DNA of 64,000 nucleotides from NCBI RefSeq assembly GCF_003752025.1, contig NZ_RJKR01000008.1:124001-188000 (forward strand), in the 5' to 3' direction. The DNA comes from Curtobacterium sp. PhB115. GTDB lineage: Bacteria > Actinomycetota > Actinomycetes > Actinomycetales > Microbacteriaceae. Below are positions 41,828 to 50,615 of this stretch, one piece after another. The number at the start of each line of letters is the position of its first letter. Position 1 is the first letter of the stretch. The notes beneath the pieces were generated by a model that saw only the letters and a program-made list of their open reading frames with translations, did not search any database and was not told the DNA's origin. The position numbers and the translations under genes are program-made.

Positions 41828-43075
41828 ATGCACCCCGTGAACCCACCCGCCCGTCTCCTCATGGGACCGGGGCCGATCACCGCCGACCCGCGCGTGCTCC
41901 GTGCCCTCTCGACCCCGCTCGTCGGGCAGTACGACCCGTGGATGACGACCACGATGAACCAGACGCAGGACCTCTACCGCCGGGTGTTCGGCACGACGAA
42001 CGACGCGACCGTGCTCGTCGACGGCACCTCCCGCGCCGGCATCGAGGCCGCGCTCGTCTCGCTCCTCGCCCCCGGGGACCGCGTGCTCGTCCCGGTCTTC
42101 GGGCGGTTCGGACACCTCCTCGCCGAGATCGCCGGACGCGCCGGTGCCGAGGTCCACACCATCGAGACCACGTGGGGGCAGGTCTTCACGCCGTCCGCGA
42201 TCGAGGACGCGATCGTCCGCGTCCGGCCGAAGCTCCTCGCCATCGTGCAGGGCGACACCTCGACCACGATGAACCAGCCCCTCGACGAGCTCGGGGCGAT
42301 CTGCCAGCGGCACGGCGTGCTGTTCTACACCGACGCCACCGCGACCGTCGGCGGCAACCCGCTCGAGGTCGACGCGTGGGGGATCGACGCCGTCAGCGCC
42401 GGACTGCAGAAGTGCCTCGGCGGCCCCTCCGGCAGCGCACCGCTGTCGGTCTCGCCGCGCGCGGTCGCCGTGCTCGACCAGCGGCGGAGCGTCGAGGCGG
42501 GCATCCGCGAGCCGGGCGACGAGGTCGCGGACGAGCCGATCCGGTCGAACTACCTCGACCTCGCGATGATCCTCGACTACTGGGGTCCCCGCCGACTGAA
42601 CCACCACACCGAGGCCGCGTCGATGCTCTACGCCGCCAACGAGTGCGCCCGCATCCTGCTCGAGGAAGGGCGCGACCAGGTCGTCGCGCGACACGAGCTC
42701 GCCGGCCGCGCGATGCTCCAGGGGGTGCAGGCGCTCGGGCTCGGGGTCTTCGGCGACACCGCGCACAAGATGCACAACGTCGTCGCGGTCGAGATCCCGT
42801 CCGACGTCGTCGGCGACCAGGTCCGGGCATCGATGCTCGACGACCACGGCATCGAGATCGGGACCTCGTTCGGGCCGCTGCACGGCAAGGTCTGGCGCAT
42901 CGGGACGATGGGCTACAACGCCCGGAAGGACACCGTCGTCACGACGCTCGCCGCGCTCGAACACGCGCTCCGTCGTGCCGGGCACGCGGTGCCGCACGGT
43001 GGTGGGGTCGACGCCGCCCTGGACACCTACCGTGACAGCGCCGTCTCCGGTTCGCCGGTCGAGGCCCTGGCATGA
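41828..43075 (+). CDS. pucG: (S)-ureidoglycine-glyoxylate aminotransferase
   Basis: PLP aminotransferase of class V, 415 residues. It follows Bacillus PucG closely: MGPGPITADPRVLRALSTPL, DGTSRAGIEAALVSLL, PVFGRFGHLLAEIA, QKCLGGPSG (PLP lysine), LNHHTEAASMLYA, SSFGPL-like GTSFGPLHGKVWRIGTMGY. It transfers the amino group of ureidoglycine, made from allantoate, to glyoxylate to give oxalurate and glycine. GGAAGGA lies 8 nt before the ATG. Stop overlaps the allC start (ATGA). Confidence 0.9.
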   Translation: MHPVNPPARLLMGPGPITADPRVLRALSTPLVGQYDPWMTTTMNQTQDLYRRVFGTTNDATVLVDGTSRAGIEAALVSLLAPGDRVLVPVFGRFGHLLAEIAGRAGAEVHTIETTWGQVFTPSAIEDAIVRVRPKLLAIVQGDTSTTMNQPLDELGAICQRHGVLFYTDATATVGGNPLEVDAWGIDAVSAGLQKCLGGPSGSAPLSVSPRAVAVLDQRRSVEAGIREPGDEVADEPIRSNYLDLAMILDYWGPRRLNHHTEAASMLYAANECARILLEEGRDQVVARHELAGRAMLQGVQALGLGVFGDTAHKMHNVVAVEIPSDVVGDQVRASMLDDHGIEIGTSFGPLHGKVWRIGTMGYNARKDTVVTTLAALEHALRRAGHAVPHGGGVDAALDTYRDSAVSGSPVEALA

Positions 43076-44331
43076 GCGCGGCCCCCGTCGTGACCGCGTC
43101 CGCCCTCGCCACGGCCGACGCCGACCTCGTCGCGCGCTGGTGCGATGAGCTGGCGCTGGTGACCGAGGAGCCCGGCCGGATCACCCGCGTGTACCTGTCG
43201 CCCGAGCACGCCCGCGTCAACACGATCGTTGCCGGGTGGATGCAGGACGCAGGCCTCACCACCTGGCAGGACGCCGCCGGCAACCTGCACGGCCGGGTCG
43301 ACGGTGCGACGCCCGACGCCCCCGTGCTGCTGCTGGGCTCGCACCTCGACACCGTGGTGGACGCCGGACGGTACGACGGCATCGTCGGGGTGCTCATGGC
43401 GATCCGCACAGCGGCCCGGCTCACCGCCGACGGCCCGCTGCCCGTCGCGCTCGAGGTCATCGCGTTCTCCGACGAAGAAGGCACCAGGTTCGGCAAGGCC
43501 CTGCTCGGGTCGTCCGCCGTCGCCGGGGTCTGGGACGACACCTGGTGGGACCTCGAGGACTGCGACGGCACCACGCTGCGGCAGGCGTTCACGACGTTCG
43601 GGCTCGATCCCGGAAGCGTCGGGGACGCAGCCGTCGACCCCGCGCAGCTCGTCGGCTACCTCGAGGCGCACATCGAGCAGGGCCCGTACCTCGAGCAGGC
43701 CGGGCAGGCGCTCGGCGTCGTCACGAGCATCGCCAGCGCACGGCGGTTCAGCGTCGAGGCGGTCGGTGAGGCCCGGCACGCCGGCGGCACCCCCTACGAG
43801 CGACGGCACGACGCACTGCTCGCCGCGGCCGAGGCGGCGCTCGCCGTCGAACGGATCTGCCGGGCGTCCCACCACGTCGGGACCGTCGGCACCATGACCG
43901 TCGAGCCCGGAGCCGTCAACGTCGTGCCCGGCCTCGCACGGTTCTCCGTGGACCTGCGCGGCGAGTTCGACGACGGCCGCGACGCGGTGTGGGACGAGCT
44001 CACGAAGGCGTTCTCCCTGATCGGCGAAGGACGCGGGGTCAGCGTCACGCCCACCGAGGTGCACCGGGCACCGGCGGTCTTCTGCGCGCCGCGCCTGATG
44101 GACGCCGTCCGCGCAGGCATCGAGTCGACCGGGGAGACCGCACCGATGGAACTCTTCTCGCGAGCCGGGCACGACGCCATGTCGCTCGGGCTCGTCACCG
44201 ACGTCGGGATGCTGTTCCTGCGCAACCCGGACGGCATCAGCCACCACCCCGACGAGTTCGTGTCGACGCCGGACATCGCCCTCGGACTCGACGCACTCGC
44301 CGTGGCGGTCGAACGGGTGGCCCGGGCATGA
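43072..44331 (+). CDS. allC: Allantoate amidohydrolase
   Basis: Zinc-dependent M20/M28-type amidase of 419 residues hydrolysing allantoate to ureidoglycine, ammonia and CO2. Metal-binding blocks are in order: LGSHLDTVVDAGRYDGIVGV, FSDEEGTRFG, EAHIEQGPYLE, and SRAGHDAMSLG near the C-terminus. The closest alternatives are N-carbamoyl-amino acid hydrolase and beta-ureidopropionase of the same family; the allantoinase and PucG neighbours decide for allantoate. Coupled by 4-bp overlaps on both sides. Confidence 0.9.
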   Translation: MSAAPVVTASALATADADLVARWCDELALVTEEPGRITRVYLSPEHARVNTIVAGWMQDAGLTTWQDAAGNLHGRVDGATPDAPVLLLGSHLDTVVDAGRYDGIVGVLMAIRTAARLTADGPLPVALEVIAFSDEEGTRFGKALLGSSAVAGVWDDTWWDLEDCDGTTLRQAFTTFGLDPGSVGDAAVDPAQLVGYLEAHIEQGPYLEQAGQALGVVTSIASARRFSVEAVGEARHAGGTPYERRHDALLAAAEAALAVERICRASHHVGTVGTMTVEPGAVNVVPGLARFSVDLRGEFDDGRDAVWDELTKAFSLIGEGRGVSVTPTEVHRAPAVFCAPRLMDAVRAGIESTGETAPMELFSRAGHDAMSLGLVTDVGMLFLRNPDGISHHPDEFVSTPDIALGLDALAVAVERVARA

Positions 44332-45161
44332 GCACCGCCGGCCCCGACGTCCGCGCGCGGATCGACTCCGTGTGGGAGCAGCTCTCGCCTGCCGAGCGAC
44401 GCGTCGCCGCGATGGTGCGGCACGACCCGGAGCTGCTGCTCGTCGGGACCTCCGCCGAGCTCGCCGCCGAGTCCGGCACCTCGAAGGCCACGGTCTCGCG
44501 GCTCGTCCGGTCCCTGGGGTTCCAGGACGCCGCCGAGGTCCGGCAGAACCTGATGTCGGCGCGCGGCACCGGGCTGCCCTGGGTCGCCGAGGACGCCGCC
44601 CACGTCGACCAGCGCGCGGTCGAGGCGCGGAACCTCGACGCGGCCTTCGCGTCCCTGGCCCGAGCCGATCGTCCACGGCTCGCCCGGCGGATCGTCCGTG
44701 CCCGCCGCGTCCTGGTGTTCGGGGAACGAGGCGCCTACCCCGTCGCACTGCAGCTCCGCGCCCAGCTCGCACAGGTCCGCTCCGACGTGCGGGTCGGCCC
44801 GGCACCGGGGCAGCGGCTCGGTGAAGAGGTCGCGGACCTCGACCGCCGGGACCTCGTCGTGCTGGTGACGGTTCGCCGCCACACCGCCGGGGTCGACCGG
44901 ATCGTGCGGCACTGCGTCTCGACCGGCGCCGACGTCGTCGTGCTCGGCGACCCGACCGCCGCGGTCATCGCCGCACCGGCACAGACCGCCGTGCTCTGCC
45001 CTGTGGACTCCCCGTCGGCGTTCGACTCGATGGCGGCGCTGTTCGCGGTCGTCGCGGCCATCGCGAACGACGTGTACGAGGCGTCGGGTCCCGCCGGTCG
45101 GACGAGGGTCGACGCCGTGGCCAGTGCCTACGACGCGTTGGGAGAGCTCGCGGCGCCCTGA
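44328..45161 (+). CDS. MurR/RpiR-family transcriptional regulator
   Basis: Regulator of 277 residues: N-terminal RpiR HTH (ELAAESGTSKATVSRLVRSLG, about 42-62) and a C-terminal SIS domain (RIVRARRVLVFGERGAY, DLVVLVTVRRHTAGVDRIV, ADVVVLGDPTAAVI). Last gene of the allantoin operon, coupled to allC by ATGA, and so its likely local regulator. The SIS domain normally binds phosphosugars, so the effector in this setting is not obvious. Its 3' end overlaps the convergent SRPBCC gene by 34 bp. Confidence 0.88.
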   Translation: MSTAGPDVRARIDSVWEQLSPAERRVAAMVRHDPELLLVGTSAELAAESGTSKATVSRLVRSLGFQDAAEVRQNLMSARGTGLPWVAEDAAHVDQRAVEARNLDAAFASLARADRPRLARRIVRARRVLVFGERGAYPVALQLRAQLAQVRSDVRVGPAPGQRLGEEVADLDRRDLVVLVTVRRHTAGVDRIVRHCVSTGADVVVLGDPTAAVIAAPAQTAVLCPVDSPSAFDSMAALFAVVAAIANDVYEASGPAGRTRVDAVASAYDALGELAAP

Positions 45162-45652
45162 CCGCCCTCGCGGCGCTCGTCGCGGAGTTCGCCGCGGCGC
45201 TCGTCGCGGAGTTCGGCGGCGAGGGAGGCGTTGCGGTCGGCGATGAGCCGCGGCAGGTAGCGCGCGAGCGCCAACCGCTCCGCCACCAGGCCCAGCGGGC
45301 CGAGCGGAGCGCGGAAGGTGATCTCGTCGACCATCCGTGTGCCGCGCGCCGACGGCTCGAAGCGATGGACGTGGTGGAAGCGGGCGAACGGTCCACGCAC
45401 CTGTTCGTCGACGAACCGGTGCGGGGCCTCCAGTGCGGTGATCCGACTCGTCATCCGCCAGACGATCCCGAAGTGGCGGGCGCGCCAGGTGACCGTCGCG
45501 CCGAGGCCGATGGTGCCGGACGTCGTGCCGGCCACGGCACGCTCGCTGGTGGCGGCCATCGACCGCTCGTGCGCGCCGATGTCGAGCGACAGCGCGAACG
45601 CGCGCTCCGGCGGGGCGTCGAGCTCGGTGACGACGCGGAACGACACCGTCAC
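45128..45652 (-). CDS. SRPBCC (START-like) family protein
   Basis: Hydrophobic-ligand-binding fold of 174 residues (TVSFRVVTELDAPPERAFAL, then FEPSARGTRMVDEITFRAPLG and LALARYLPRLIADRN). No catalytic motif; function unknown. The GTG at 45652 overlaps the stop of the upstream GNAT gene (GTGA). The C-terminus has two copies of an ELRDERR-type octapeptide from a 24-bp tandem duplication, and reaches 34 bp into the convergent RpiR gene. Confidence 0.82.
   Translation of the reverse strand: MTVSFRVVTELDAPPERAFALSLDIGAHERSMAATSERAVAGTTSGTIGLGATVTWRARHFGIVWRMTSRITALEAPHRFVDEQVRGPFARFHHVHRFEPSARGTRMVDEITFRAPLGPLGLVAERLALARYLPRLIADRNASLAAELRDERRGELRDERREGGQGAASSPNAS
45172..45219 (-). repeat. 24-bp tandem duplication at the end of the SRPBCC gene
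   Basis: Two adjacent 24-bp units (45172-45195, 45196-45219) differing at one base, in frame, encoding AAELRDERRGELRDERR-like repeats. Confidence 0.9.
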
Positions 45653-46224
45653 GACGTCGGCCAGACCGTCGGGACGGAGCGGTCGTCGTCGCGGAGGGCC
45701 GCCGCGATCAGCTGGTCGTGGCGCGCGCCGCGGTGGGACACCCCGGAGCGGAGTCGGCCCTCGTACCGGAGCGCCAGCCGCTGGGCGATCGCGGCGGACG
45801 GGGTGTTCGTCGCGATCGCACGCCACTGCACCCGGACGAACCCGAGCCCGTCGGGCCCCGGGGAGAACGCCCAGTCGAGGACCCGTCGCGCCGCCTCGGT
45901 CACGAACCCGCGGCCACGACCGTCGGGGTGCACGGCGTACCCGATCTCCGCGGCGCCGTCGGTGAACCCGAAGAGCCCGACCGTGCCGAGCAGCCGGGGA
46001 TCGTCGGCACGCCGGATCCCGAACTCGTAGCGGGTGTCGTTCGCCCAGCCGGTCCGCACCACCTCGGTGATCCAGTGCCGAGCCTCGGCGTGGCCGTACG
46101 GCACCGGCACCGGGGTGTACGCGATCACGTCCGGGTCGTTCGCGTAGGCGACCACGTCCTCGGCATCGGACGGCTCGGGGACGGAGAGCACGAGGCGCTC
46201 GGTCCGGAGGGTGACGGGGTCCAT
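45649..46224 (-). CDS. GNAT-family N-acetyltransferase (RimJ/RimL type)
   Basis: Acetyltransferase of 191 residues: MDPVTLRTERLVLSVPEPSDAE is the standard RimJ/L-like start, with IGYAVHPDGRGRGFVTEAARRVL (acetyl-CoA loop, about 92-114) and NTPSAAIAQRLALRYEGRLR at the end. Such proteins acetylate protein N-termini, ribosomal proteins or small amines; target not known. Leaderless TAGGCT precedes the ATG. Coupled to the SRPBCC gene. Confidence 0.88.
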   Translation of the reverse strand: MDPVTLRTERLVLSVPEPSDAEDVVAYANDPDVIAYTPVPVPYGHAEARHWITEVVRTGWANDTRYEFGIRRADDPRLLGTVGLFGFTDGAAEIGYAVHPDGRGRGFVTEAARRVLDWAFSPGPDGLGFVRVQWRAIATNTPSAAIAQRLALRYEGRLRSGVSHRGARHDQLIAAALRDDDRSVPTVWPTS

Positions 46225-46230
46225 CCGCCG

Positions 46231-46236
46231 AGCCTA
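46231..46236 (-). promoter_or_regulatory. Leaderless -10 element of GNAT gene
   Basis: TAGGCT on the minus strand, 6 nt before the ATG at 46224; back to back with the dipeptidase promoter at 46271. Confidence 0.5.
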
Positions 46237-46270
46237 GCGACGCCGATCCGAGCGACGCGAGGGCGGGCGG

Positions 46271-46276
46271 TAGCGT
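46271..46276 (+). promoter_or_regulatory. Leaderless -10 element of dipeptidase gene
   Basis: TAGCGT ends 7 nt before the ATG at 46284. Confidence 0.5.
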
Positions 46277-46283
46277 CGGGGCC

Positions 46284-47326
46284 ATGACGTTCGACGCGCT
46301 CCCGTTCCCGGTCATCGACGGCCACAACGACCTGCCGTGGGAGCGCCGCGACAGCCACGGCTCCGGGGTCGAGGGCATCGACCGCGAGGACGACTCCCTG
46401 CACACCGACCTGCCGAAGCTCCGCGCCGGTGGGGTCGTCGGCCAGTTCTGGTCCGTGTTCGTGCCTGCCGACGAGCCGACCCGGTGCGCACCACGTTGCA
46501 GCAGGTCGACCTCGCGCACCGGATCATCGAGCGGTACCCGGAGTCGCTCGCCCTGGCCCGGACCGCGGAGGAGGTCCGCGCCGCGATCGGGTCCGGCCGG
46601 ATCGCATCGCTGCTCGGTGCCGAGGGCGGGCACTCGATCGGCGACGACCTGGCCGTGCTCCGCGACCTCGCCCGGCTCGGCGTCCGGTACATGACCCTGA
46701 CCCACAACGACGACACCCCGTGGGCGGACTCGGCGACCGGCGCGCGTGCGCACGGCGGGCTGACGGACCGTGGTCGGCAGGTCGTCGCCGAGATGGAGCG
46801 GATCGGCATGCTCGTCGACCTCTCGCACACCGCACCCACGACGATGCGGGACACCCTCGACGTCGCCACCCAGCCCGTCGTCTTCAGCCACTCGTCCACC
46901 GCCGCGGTCAACGACCACCCGCGGAACGTGCCCGACGACGTGCTCGCCCGACTGTCGGACAACGGCGGCGTCGTGATGATCACGTTCGTGCCGGCGTTCG
47001 TCTCGCGGGCATGGGCAGAGTGGGAGGACGCGGGCTCGGTGGGGTCGCCGCCCGCCGTCACCGTGTCGGACGTGGCGGACCACGTCGAGCACGCACGGGA
47101 CGTCGCGGGCGCCCTGCACATCGGCCTCGGCGGGGACTACGACGGCACGCCGGTGCTGCCGCCGGACCTGCGGGACGTGTCACGGTACCCGGTGCTGGCT
47201 GCCGAGCTGCAGCGGCGCGGCTGGGGGCCGTCGGACCTGCGGGCGTTGGCGGGCGGCAACGTGCTGCGGGTGCTCGAAGCGACCGACGAGCGGTTCGCGC
47301 TCCGGCTGGGCCCGGTTTCGCGCTGA
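46284..47326 (+). pseudogene. Membrane (renal-type) dipeptidase, frameshifted
   Basis: M19 zinc dipeptidase split between two reading frames. The first part (PFPVIDGHNDLPWERR through GGVVGQFWSVFVPADE) is in the frame of the ATG at 46284 and holds the first metal motif. The remainder (DPVRTTLQQVDLAHRIIERY, LLGAEGGHSIGDDLAVL, MTLTHNDDTPW, VDLSHTAPTTM, FSHSSTAAVNDHPRNVPDDV, GLGGDYDGT) continues one frame back. A single missing base near 46475, most simply a lost G giving VPADEADPVR, explains it. The rest is intact, so either a recent mutation or an assembly error. The stop codon lies inside repeat B2. Confidence 0.85.
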
Positions 47327-47375
47327 GCGACATCTCTCGGGCCGTTCGCCCCGCGAAGTGTCGCTGAGCGCGGAA
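47316..47375. repeat. Palindromic repeat, family B, copy 2
   Basis: Arms TTTCGCGCTGAGCGACA (47316-47332) and TGTCGCTGAGCGCGGAA (47359-47375) match copy 1 (24054-24113) with the same outer spacing. It contains the dipeptidase stop (47324-47326) and ends 25 bp before the convergent DUF899 gene stop. Confidence 0.75.
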
Positions 47376-47399
47376 CCTCGATCCGCGTGACCCCGGCGG

Positions 47400-48071
47400 T
47401 CAGGCGTAGGTGGGGTACTGGGGCCAGCCCGCGGGGCTGTCCTCCCAGTCCTGCTGGCGGCCGTACGCGGTGCGGTCCATGATGTGCGCGACGGGCAGGA
47501 TGGCCTCGGTCCCGCGCGACCCCGTGGCGTAGGTCAGGTAGGGGACGCCGTCGCGGAGCAGGTAGTAGGAGTAGCCGGGCACCGGTCCGTCGTAGTCGTC
47601 GTGGTGCAGGGTCCAGCCCCAGTCGTCGTGGTAGCTCGTCGCCCCGGACGACACCCACCGGTGCGGCCACCCGCGCTGCTCCCGCCACCGCTCGAGCTTC
47701 TCGACGGGTGCCTGCGAGATCATCGCGAACGCGATGCCCTCTTCGTCGAGGCGGCCGGTGTTCGCCGGCAGGTTGTCCACCGCCCAGGTGCAGCTCGGGC
47801 ACCCCTCGTCCCAGTCGGGCGCGAACATGACGTTCTGCACGAGCAACAGGTAGCGGCCGTCGAAGAGCTCGGAGAGCCGGACCGGACCGTCGGGCCCCTG
47901 GAACTCGTAGTCCTCGACCCGCACCATCGGGAGCCGTCGTCGGGCGGCCGAGACGCGGTCGCCGTGCCGCGTGAGTTCCTTCTCGTCGCGGACCTGGGCG
48001 GCGAGTGCATCGTCGAACGCGGCGCGGTCCACCACCGGCGGTGCGACCTCGGGTTGCTGCAGTTTGGACAT
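47400..48071 (-). CDS. DUF899 thioredoxin-fold protein
   Basis: Protein of 223 residues of the DUF899 family. Recognisable features are YLLLVQNVMFAPDWDEGCPSC (a CxxC-like pair following a strand, about 97-117), SWAVDNLP-like TWAVDNLPAN, and the aromatic-rich block WVSSGATSYHDDWGW. The family has a thioredoxin-like fold and unknown function. GAGGAGG precedes the ATG at 48071, which is preferred to an upstream in-frame ATG at 48125. Confidence 0.85.
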   Translation of the reverse strand: MSKLQQPEVAPPVVDRAAFDDALAAQVRDEKELTRHGDRVSAARRRLPMVRVEDYEFQGPDGPVRLSELFDGRYLLLVQNVMFAPDWDEGCPSCTWAVDNLPANTGRLDEEGIAFAMISQAPVEKLERWREQRGWPHRWVSSGATSYHDDWGWTLHHDDYDGPVPGYSYYLLRDGVPYLTYATGSRGTEAILPVAHIMDRTAYGRQQDWEDSPAGWPQYPTYA

Positions 48072-48153
48072 GGCTACCTCCTCGTCGTTGCCCCGCACCG
48101 TACCCGCGCGCGGAGCGTCCGTCACCGGACAGGAGCACGTGGGGTCCGGTCGC

Positions 48154-48159
48154 TAGGAT
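48154..48159 (+). promoter_or_regulatory. -10 element of the cysK-cysE operon
   Basis: TAGGAT, with an expected start near 48166 and a leader of about 55 nt. The leader carries a half element GCGCCTCCAGG resembling one arm of family C repeats. Confidence 0.45.
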
Positions 48160-48221
48160 CGGGCGCACACCGCGCCTCCAGGAAGAGCGATGCGCGACCA
48201 GACCCGATGAGGACGGACCGG

Positions 48222-49160
48222 ATGAGCGGCACGATCTACGACAACATCTCGCAGGCGTTCGGGAACACCCCGCTCGTCAAGCTGAACCGCCTGCCGAAGG
48301 CGGGCGGGGCGGAAGTCCTCGCGAAGCTCGAGTTCTACAACCCCGGCGCGAGCGTCAAGGACCGCCTCGGCGTCGCGATCATCGACGCGGCCGAGGAATC
48401 CGGCGACCTGCTGCCCGGCGGCACCATCGTCGAGGGCTCCTCCGGCAACACCGGGATCGCGCTCGCCCTGGTCGGTGCGGCCCGCGGCTACAAGGTCATC
48501 ATCACGATGCCCGAGACCATGAGCGTCGAACGCCGTGCGGTGATGCGTGCCTACGGCGCCGAGATCGTCCTCACGCCGGGCTCCGAGGGCATGAAGGGCG
48601 CGGTCGAGCGGGCCGGCGCCATCGTCGACGAGACGCCTGGTGCGATCCTCGCCCACCAGTTCGAGACCGCCGCGAACGCCGCGATCCACCGCAAGACCAC
48701 GGCGGAGGAGATCCTCCGCGACACCGAGGAGCACGTCGACGTGTTCGTCGCGGGCGTCGGCACCGGCGGCACCATCACGGGCGTCGGCCAGGTGCTCAAG
48801 GAGCGTGTGCCCGGCGTGCAGATCGTCGCCGTGGAGCCGAAGGACTCCCCGCTCCTGACCGAGGGCAAGGCCGGGCCGCACAAGATCGCCGGCATCGGGG
48901 CGAACTTCATCCCCGAGGTCCTCGACCAGTCCGTCATCGACGAGGTGTTCGACGTCGAGCTCGACGACGCCCTCCGGGTGGCACGGGCGCTCGCGACCGA
49001 CGAGGGGATCCTGGCGGGGATCTCCTCCGGCGCGATCATCCACGCGGCGCTCGAGATCGCCGCCCGGCCCGAGAACGCGGGCAAGCGGATCGTCGCCATC
49101 GTGTGCGACACCGGGGAGCGCTACCTGTCGACGGTGCTCTTCGAGGGACTCACTGCGTGA
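48222..49160 (+). CDS. cysK: Cysteine synthase A (O-acetylserine sulfhydrylase)
   Basis: PLP enzyme making cysteine from O-acetylserine and sulfide; 312 residues. The PLP lysine is in NPGASVKDRLG (about 45), the substrate loop SSGNTGIALA (about 71), and the phosphate loop GVGTGGTITGVG (about 178). The ATG at 48222 is preferred to the in-frame ATG at 48207 because GAGGAC is suitably placed before it. Coupled to cysE by a GTGA overlap, so both steps of cysteine synthesis are made together. Confidence 0.95.
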   Translation: MSGTIYDNISQAFGNTPLVKLNRLPKAGGAEVLAKLEFYNPGASVKDRLGVAIIDAAEESGDLLPGGTIVEGSSGNTGIALALVGAARGYKVIITMPETMSVERRAVMRAYGAEIVLTPGSEGMKGAVERAGAIVDETPGAILAHQFETAANAAIHRKTTAEEILRDTEEHVDVFVAGVGTGGTITGVGQVLKERVPGVQIVAVEPKDSPLLTEGKAGPHKIAGIGANFIPEVLDQSVIDEVFDVELDDALRVARALATDEGILAGISSGAIIHAALEIAARPENAGKRIVAIVCDTGERYLSTVLFEGLTA

Positions 49161-49741
49161 GTCGTCCCGTCCCACGAGGCGTGCTGCGGACGGTCCGAGA
49201 GGACCTCGCCGCAGCACGCCGCGGTGACCCAGCGGCTCGGGGCGACCTCGAGAACGTGATCGTCTACTCGGGGTTGCACGCCATCTGGACCTACCGGCTG
49301 ACGCACCGGCTCTGGCTCGCCCGTGGGCTGCCCGGATCGCGGTTCGCCGCGCGGGTGCTCGGGCAGGTCGCTCGTTCGGTGACCGGCATCGAGATCCACC
49401 CCGGCGCACGCATCGGCCGGCGGTTCTTCATCGACCACGGCATGGGCGTCGTGATCGGCGAGACCGCGGTCATCGGCGACGACGTCGTGCTGTTCCACGG
49501 GGTGACCCTCGGTGGGCGCGGCGGTGACCACGGACCCGGCGCTCGTCGGCACCCGGTGGTGGGGGACCGCGTGGTGCTGGGAGCGGGGTCGTCGCTGATC
49601 GGGGCCATCCGGGTCGGGGCGGACTCGGTCGTGGGGGCGAACACCGTCGTCACGAAGGACGTCCCCGCGGGGTCGGTGGTCACCGGGGTCGCCGGGACCG
49701 CGCGGCCGCGATCGGGGCACGAGGGCGTGCCGCCGCTCTGA
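49157..49741 (+). CDS. cysE: Serine O-acetyltransferase
   Basis: Acetylates serine with acetyl-CoA to give O-acetylserine for CysK; 194 residues, the short EpsC-like form. Left-handed beta-helix hexapeptide repeats carry the catalytic stretch IEIHPGARIGRRFFIDHGMG and ETAVIGDDVVLFHGVTLGG, ending VVTKDVPAGSVVTGV. The N-terminal helical domain is abbreviated compared with E. coli CysE. The start is GTG at 49157, overlapping the cysK stop. Confidence 0.95.
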   Translation: MSRPVPRGVLRTVREDLAAARRGDPAARGDLENVIVYSGLHAIWTYRLTHRLWLARGLPGSRFAARVLGQVARSVTGIEIHPGARIGRRFFIDHGMGVVIGETAVIGDDVVLFHGVTLGGRGGDHGPGARRHPVVGDRVVLGAGSSLIGAIRVGADSVVGANTVVTKDVPAGSVVTGVAGTARPRSGHEGVPPL

Positions 49742-49798
49742 CGAGAGCGTGCTGGCGCTGCCGCTGCTGCCGCCGGAGGGGCAGCAGCGCGGCACGCG

Positions 49799-50098
49799 TC
49801 AGCTCTTCTCGCAGGCGATCCCGTCCTTGTCGCGGTCGAGCTTCGCGTTCGCCTTGTAGAGCGCGTCGTCCTTCTTGACGGTGCCCTTGAGCGCCCGCGT
49901 GGTGGTCTTGCCGCCGGAGACGACCTTGTTCTTCGTGACGGACTTCTTCGCGATGCCGCCGGAGTACACCTTGTGCACCGCGGTGCAGTTGGCGTAGGTC
50001 TTCGGCGCGGCCTGCGCGGTGGTGGCGCCGCCGACCACGACGGTCGTGGCGAGGACGGCAGTGGCGGCGGCGATGCCGAGGGTACGGATGATGCGCAC
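49799..50098 (-). CDS. Secreted excalibur (calcium-binding) domain protein
   Basis: Exported protein of 99 residues. The signal peptide VRIIRTLGIAAATAVLATTV is cleaved near AQA-AP. The middle is lysine/threonine-rich, and the C-terminus carries the excalibur motif DRDKDGIACEKS with a first NCTAV cysteine earlier (YANCTAVHKVYSGG), a D-x-D-x-D-G calcium-binding loop closed by a disulfide. The GTG at 50098 follows GGGGGA. Probably cell-surface; no partner gene is evident. Confidence 0.87.
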   Translation of the reverse strand: MRIIRTLGIAAATAVLATTVVVGGATTAQAAPKTYANCTAVHKVYSGGIAKKSVTKNKVVSGGKTTTRALKGTVKKDDALYKANAKLDRDKDGIACEKS

Positions 50099-50228
50099 GG
50101 GTTCCCCCTGGAACTGGTGGTGATCGCCGGAGCGACCGCCGCGTCGGGTGCGCGGCGAGCTGATCCTACGATGTGACCGGCGCTCATGACATGCCCCCGA
50201 ACGGGCGGGCGTGGGGCATGCTGGGCGG

Positions 50229-50615
50229 ATGGACGGAGCGCAGCTGCACGAGGTCGCGAGCCGCACGGCGATGGGCCTGCCGGCGGTGTTCGAGACGCAG
50301 CCGTTCGGCGAGGGCGCGTTCGTCTACAAGGTCGTCGACAAGATGTTCGTGATGACGAGCGAGCTCCGCGGGGTGCGGATCGTGAACCTCAAGTGCGCGC
50401 CGCCGCACGGAGCCGCCCTGGTGCGCGACCACGACGAGATCACCCCCGGGTGGCACATGAACAAGCGGCACTGGATCACGCTGGCCCCGGGGGACGGGAT
50501 CGACGTGGCGTTGGTGGAGGACCTCGTCGCCAACGCCTACGACCTGGTCGTCGCCGGCCTGCCCCGGGCCAAGCGTCCGTTCGACCCGACGCGCGGCGAC
50601 GACAGCACTTCGTGA
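50229..50615 (+). CDS. MmcQ/YjbR-family protein
   Basis: Protein of 128 residues with the double-wing CyaY-like fold of the MmcQ/YjbR family (GLPAVFETQPFGEGAFVYKV, LRGVRIVNLKCAPPHGAAL, ITPGWHMNKRHWITLAPGD). Members are annotated as DNA-binding but mechanisms are unclear. The ATG at 50229 is chosen by family length. The last residues and the stop TGA are part of palindromic repeat A2. Confidence 0.87.
   Translation: MDGAQLHEVASRTAMGLPAVFETQPFGEGAFVYKVVDKMFVMTSELRGVRIVNLKCAPPHGAALVRDHDEITPGWHMNKRHWITLAPGDGIDVALVEDLVANAYDLVVAGLPRAKRPFDPTRGDDSTS

Noticed and set aside
46455..46500. Programmed frameshifting in the dipeptidase gene
   Set aside because: No slippery heptamer or downstream structure was seen, and a single base loss explains both halves.
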